Source of the DNA: UBA1563 sp041667115
GTDB taxonomy: Bacteria; Bacteroidota; Ignavibacteria; Ignavibacteriales; Ignavibacteriaceae
Reading direction: 5' to 3'
Length of the DNA: 7,432 bases
Assembly: GCA_041667115.1 (NCBI GenBank)
Contig: JBAYFO010000097.1
Coordinates: 1-7,432 of the forward strand
Position 1 is the stretch's first letter. The number at the start of each line of letters is the position of its first letter. The translations under genes were made by a program, and so were the position numbers. The notes under the pieces were generated by a model, which did not search any database, was not told the DNA's origin, and was given only the letters and a program-made list of their open reading frames with translations. This document shows, piece after piece, positions 4,839 through 7,432 of this stretch.

Positions 4839-5012
4839 TTATTCAACGGGGTTCCTATAGGAGTAGGATTAAATGCGGACCAGATGTTTACTGCATCACA
4901 CGTTGGCCACGCAGCCTTCGTTGATTTATTTTTTCTATTCTGAACTTCGTATACTGTTTAAAACTTCGTGAAAATATTTGTTCCGGGATATGTGATTATT
5001 AACATCGCTTAC
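4839..5012. other. Junction region without a supported gene
   Basis: This stretch separates the mobile-type genes from the sugar-type operon. In the DUF932 frame, immediately after its stop, an open stretch (4848-4943) reads as a protein-like end beginning GVPIGVGLNADQMF and closing VDLFFLF before TGA. It has no start site of its own and could be a coding fossil or chance. A direct repeat AACTTCGT occurs at 4943-4950 and 4962-4969. I see no tRNA, insertion sequence or strong terminator. Confidence 0.4.
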
Positions 5013-5041
5013 TTGACTTTAAAGGTTAAAATTATTAAACT
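5013..5041 (+). promoter_or_regulatory. Possible promoter of the LacI-family operon
   Basis: TTGACT (5013-5018) and TAAACT (5036-5041) are spaced 17 nt like a vegetative -35/-10 pair. The 14-bp palindrome begins 4 nt downstream, over the expected start of transcription. The -10 match is mediocre and no TAnnTTTG is present. Confidence 0.35.
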
Positions 5042-5044
5042 ATG

Positions 5045-5058
5045 GTTAAACGTTTAAC
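5045..5058. promoter_or_regulatory. LacI-family operator-like palindrome
   Basis: GTTAAACGTTTAAC is a perfect 14-bp inverted repeat with a central CG, the usual form of LacI/GalR-family operators. It lies 10 nt before the start of the LacI-family gene and just below the possible promoter. Autoregulation, and regulation of the downstream genes by the encoded repressor, is therefore likely. Confidence 0.7.
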
Positions 5059-5068
5059 GAGTTTTATA

Positions 5069-6094
5069 ATGAAATCAACAATCAAAGATGTTGCAAAGAA
5101 AGCCAATGTTTCTATTGCAACTGTTTCATTCGTAATCAATGATAGTAAACCTATATCAGAGGATACAAAAAATCGTGTACTAAAAGCAATTAAGGCTCTC
5201 AATTATCATCCTTCCAAATCAGCTATAAATCTGGTTTCCGGGAAAACGGGCAACATCGGTTTTATCCTTACGGACGACCATTTCTTACGCACTGAACCTT
5301 TCTATACGACAATTTTTTTAGGGACTGAATTTGAAGCAAGGAGCGAAGGATACTATATACTTCTCACTTCTGTAAAACCAGATTTTACGGAAAAAGATAC
5401 TTTACCTAGGTTTATCCTAAATAAAAGTGTAGATGGAATTATTATCGCGGGGAAAATACCGCATACCCTAATAGAAAAAATTTCTGCTTATCATCTTCCT
5501 ACTGTTTTCATTGATTATATACCACCTACTAAAAGTTATCCACTGATATTAATAGATAATATTCAAGGTGGGCTCTTAGCCACAAATCATTTAATTACTC
5601 TTGGCCACAGAAATATTGCATTTATTGGCGGCGATATGAAACATCCGAGTCTCTCCGATAGATTATCTGGTTACAAGCAAGCTCTTGGGAATGCAAATAT
5701 TCCTATTAAAAATAATTTTATTATTGCAGACGCCAAGTATCCGGACAGAAAAAATGGGTACAACTCAGCAAAGAAACTGTTTTCAAAGAATAAGAATGTA
5801 AGCGCAGTATTTGCAGGTAATGATGCTATGGCTATTGGCGTCCTTCATTATTTAAATGATAATGGATATAAAGTCCCGCAGGATGTTTCACTTGTCGGCT
5901 TTGATGATGTTGAAGCTGACCTAATGCTTCGTCCACCGCTTACAACCATAAGAGTACCTAAAATTGAAATGGGGATTGAAGCCCTTAAGCTAATCGTAAA
6001 TACCTTAAAAAATAAAAAATCATTATCAAAGAAAGTACTTGTTCCCGTCGAACTAATTATCAGAGAATCAACTTCGGTCTATAAACCCAAATAA
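5069..6094 (+). CDS. LacI-family transcriptional regulator
   Basis: The 341-aa protein has the full LacI/GalR layout. The N-terminal helix-turn-helix TIKDVAKKANVSIATVSFVI (4-23) is followed by a hinge region after YHPS and a periplasmic-binding-protein-like effector domain (about 60-335) with GFDDVE late in the domain and the usual TTIRVP segment. I start it at 5069, where the family motif begins at residue 4. An in-frame ATG at 5042 overlaps the operator palindrome and would add nine atypical residues. No SD site is seen. The ligand is unknown, but the family mostly senses sugars or sugar derivatives. The dehydrogenase gene follows after 6 nt, so it is probably co-regulated through the upstream palindrome. 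Confidence 0.93.
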   Translation: MKSTIKDVAKKANVSIATVSFVINDSKPISEDTKNRVLKAIKALNYHPSKSAINLVSGKTGNIGFILTDDHFLRTEPFYTTIFLGTEFEARSEGYYILLTSVKPDFTEKDTLPRFILNKSVDGIIIAGKIPHTLIEKISAYHLPTVFIDYIPPTKSYPLILIDNIQGGLLATNHLITLGHRNIAFIGGDMKHPSLSDRLSGYKQALGNANIPIKNNFIIADAKYPDRKNGYNSAKKLFSKNKNVSAVFAGNDAMAIGVLHYLNDNGYKVPQDVSLVGFDDVEADLMLRPPLTTIRVPKIEMGIEALKLIVNTLKNKKSLSKKVLVPVELIIRESTSVYKPK

Positions 6095-6100
6095 GAAACT

Positions 6101-7114
6101 ATGTTAGCTGCAATATTTAACGGAAATAAAAATATAGTTTTAAGTGAATACCCACTTCGAACTCTTGATAAAGACGAACTTTTAGTCAAGGTAGCCTGCT
6201 GTGGAGTCTGTGGTACGGATAAACATATTTATGGGGGGACGGCTCCCTCAAGTGTTCCGGTAATACTTGGACATGAATACAGTGGTGAAATTATGGAGAG
6301 AGGTACTTCTGATTCTAGATTTAACGTCGGGGACAAAGTTGCAATTGATCCTAACATTTATTGTGGCCATTGTGATTATTGCAGAAAAGGAATGGTTAGT
6401 TTTTGCAAAAACGCGAAAGCTCTTGGAGTTACAATGAATGGAGGATTCGCCGAGTATTCTATTGTACCAGCTTCTCAAGCATATCTTCTTCCACAAGATT
6501 TTGATCTCTCCGCTGCGGCATTTTCCGAACCTCTCTCTTGTTGTTTACGAGGTATTGAACATGCGGATATTCAATCGGGGGATACTGTTGTGGTTATTGG
6601 TGGGGGATCAATAGGCCTCCTTATGGTTCAGCTAGTTAGAAATTCTGCAGCATCAAAAATCATTTTAGTTGAACCGGATACATCTAAACAAAAATTAGCG
6701 ATTGAACTCGGTGCGGATCATGTCTTAAGCCCCTACGATGATAAAATATTTCAAGAAATTCAAGACTTGACTAACTCACAAGTTGATATTGTTATTGAAT
6801 GTGTAGGAGGTAAAGAAACCGTTGAGCAGGCAATCAAAATGGCAGGCAAAGGGGGAAAGGTGATTCTATTTGGTCTCGCTCCAAAAGATCAAAGTGTCAT
6901 CTTAAATCTCCAATATCTTTTTTACAATGAACTGAAGATTTTCAGTTCATTCCTCAATCCATTTACATTTAAATCGGCTATTGATCTATTAGTGAATAAA
7001 AAAATAAAGGTTCATGAATTAATTACTCAACAAATTTACCTAAAGGATGTGAATAACGTTTTTACCGGTTCGAATATTTCTAATAGCGTTAAAGTTCAAA
7101 TAATCAATAATTAA
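6101..7114 (+). CDS. Zinc-dependent medium-chain alcohol/polyol dehydrogenase
   Basis: The 337-aa protein is a medium-chain dehydrogenase of the sorbitol/threonine dehydrogenase type. Catalytic zinc ligands are visible as C37 (in CGVCGTD), H58-E59 (GHE) and E143 (in SEPLSCC). Structural zinc is held by C88, C91, C94 and C102. The Rossmann motif GGGSIG spans 167-172, and E191 at the end of the second strand (LVEP) favours NAD over NADP. It should oxidise a secondary alcohol of a sugar or polyol to a ketone, or the reverse. The exact substrate cannot be read from the sequence. It lies 6 nt after the LacI-family gene and has no obvious SD site. The next gene starts 15 nt later, suggesting one operon under the repressor. 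Confidence 0.9.
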   Translation: MLAAIFNGNKNIVLSEYPLRTLDKDELLVKVACCGVCGTDKHIYGGTAPSSVPVILGHEYSGEIMERGTSDSRFNVGDKVAIDPNIYCGHCDYCRKGMVSFCKNAKALGVTMNGGFAEYSIVPASQAYLLPQDFDLSAAAFSEPLSCCLRGIEHADIQSGDTVVVIGGGSIGLLMVQLVRNSAASKIILVEPDTSKQKLAIELGADHVLSPYDDKIFQEIQDLTNSQVDIVIECVGGKETVEQAIKMAGKGGKVILFGLAPKDQSVILNLQYLFYNELKIFSSFLNPFTFKSAIDLLVNKKIKVHELITQQIYLKDVNNVFTGSNISNSVKVQIINN

Positions 7115-7129
7115 TCTAAAGGAGTAGCT

Positions 7130-7432
7130 ATGAAAAAAAATAGCAACATTTCCCGATGGTGGATTAGTCTTTTTTCCATCATGCTTATTATAGTCCAAAA
7201 TCCGCTATCAGCTCAGAGCGGAATAAACGAATTTGGCAGTTTTGAACAAGGCTTGCCATCATATTGGACCAAAGGAGCCGAGCCGACAGGAGCGACCTTA
7301 ACCTGGGCAACAGATGAATCCCATTCAATGGGCAGATCACTAAAGATAGAAAAGTCGACCACAACGGAAGCAGCGAAGTGGGAGTCAGAGAATATGTGTG
7401 ATTTGTGGTCTGAAAAACATTTTAAGGATGTA
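7130..7432 (+). CDS. Secreted carbohydrate-binding-like protein, N-terminal part
   Basis: Only the first 101 codons lie inside the window and the frame is open at the right edge. Residues 1-28 form a classic signal peptide (MKKN, a hydrophobic core, then LSA before Q29), so the product is exported. The mature part begins with a strand-rich segment, NEFGSFEQGLPSYW (33-46), and continues through GRSLKIEK (71-78), a pattern like a jelly-roll carbohydrate-binding domain at the front of large secreted proteins in Ignavibacteria. AAAGGAG (7118-7124) lies 5 nt before the ATG. Its place behind a sugar-type repressor and dehydrogenase fits a surface protein for a polysaccharide or glycan. The rest of the protein is unseen, so the enzyme class is open. 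Confidence 0.75.
   Translation, partial: MKKNSNISRWWISLFSIMLIIVQNPLSAQSGINEFGSFEQGLPSYWTKGAEPTGATLTWATDESHSMGRSLKIEKSTTTEAAKWESENMCDLWSEKHFKDV

Noticed and set aside
4736..4924. 62-codon frame at the end of the DUF932 gene
   Set aside because: It lies mostly inside the gene in another frame, without a site or domain.
4902..4935. Terminator after the DUF932 gene
   Set aside because: Only a 3-bp GGC/GCC stem precedes the T-run, too weak to call.
4943..4969. lox-like or tyrosine-recombinase core site (AACTTCGTATA resembles a loxP arm)
   Set aside because: The second copy is direct rather than inverted and matches only 8 bases, and no recombinase gene is present. It is kept only as a direct repeat.
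5042..5068. Earlier start for the LacI-family gene
   Set aside because: It would place the operator inside the coding region and add nine residues before the conserved helix-turn-helix start.

Overview
The window looks like a chromosomal stretch from a low-GC Bacteroidota/Ignavibacteria-type bacterium. That guess rests on promoter elements of the Bacteroidota form TAnnTTTG, the absence of a Shine-Dalgarno (SD) site before the regulator and dehydrogenase genes, and the style of the secreted protein at the right edge. It carries an accessory, phage- or plasmid-like segment (about 1-4838) followed by a carbohydrate-type locus (about 5013-7432). The taxonomic call is an inference.

Region 1 (1-570) has no protein gene. 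It reads as four consecutive small-RNA units with a period of about 130-140 nt. Each unit has two hairpins and a terminal U-tract, and units 2-4 have recognisable promoter elements. In units 2-4 all six apical loops are C-rich (two contain CCTCC, one CCCTCC, the others GCCCTC, AACCCC and ACCCCC), although the stems are unrelated in sequence. This resembles in outline the tandem two-hairpin, anti-SD 'cuckoo' sRNAs of Alphaproteobacteria, and it is the most novel item here.

Region 2 (571-2826) is a tight three-gene operon: a COOH-NH2 (glutamine-synthetase-fold) amidoligase of the phiEco32 phage type, a LIM-like four-CxxC zinc protein with an unknown C-terminal domain, and a stand-alone class II glutamine amidotransferase with a C-terminal zinc ribbon. 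An amidotransferase beside an amidoligase suggests glutamine-derived ammonia used in amide-bond chemistry on a peptide, protein or metabolite.

Region 3 (2819-4838) continues in the same direction with overlapping genes: a small ribbon-helix-helix-like protein, two very short ORFs (35 and 25 codons) joined by ATGA stop/start overlaps, a Mu Gam-like nuclease inhibitor, a probable OB-fold-like protein overlapping it by 62 nt, and a DUF932-type phage/plasmid protein. These are DNA-handling genes typical of mobile elements. No integrase, transposase or structural phage gene is visible.

Region 4 (4839-5044) is a junction without a good gene. It holds a short protein-like reading frame after the DUF932 stop and a direct repeat.

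Region 5 (5045-7432) holds a LacI-family repressor with a perfect 14-bp operator-like palindrome just ahead of its start, a zinc-dependent medium-chain dehydrogenase 6 nt downstream, and the start of a secreted carbohydrate-binding-like protein that runs off the window. They are probably one sugar-responsive operon.
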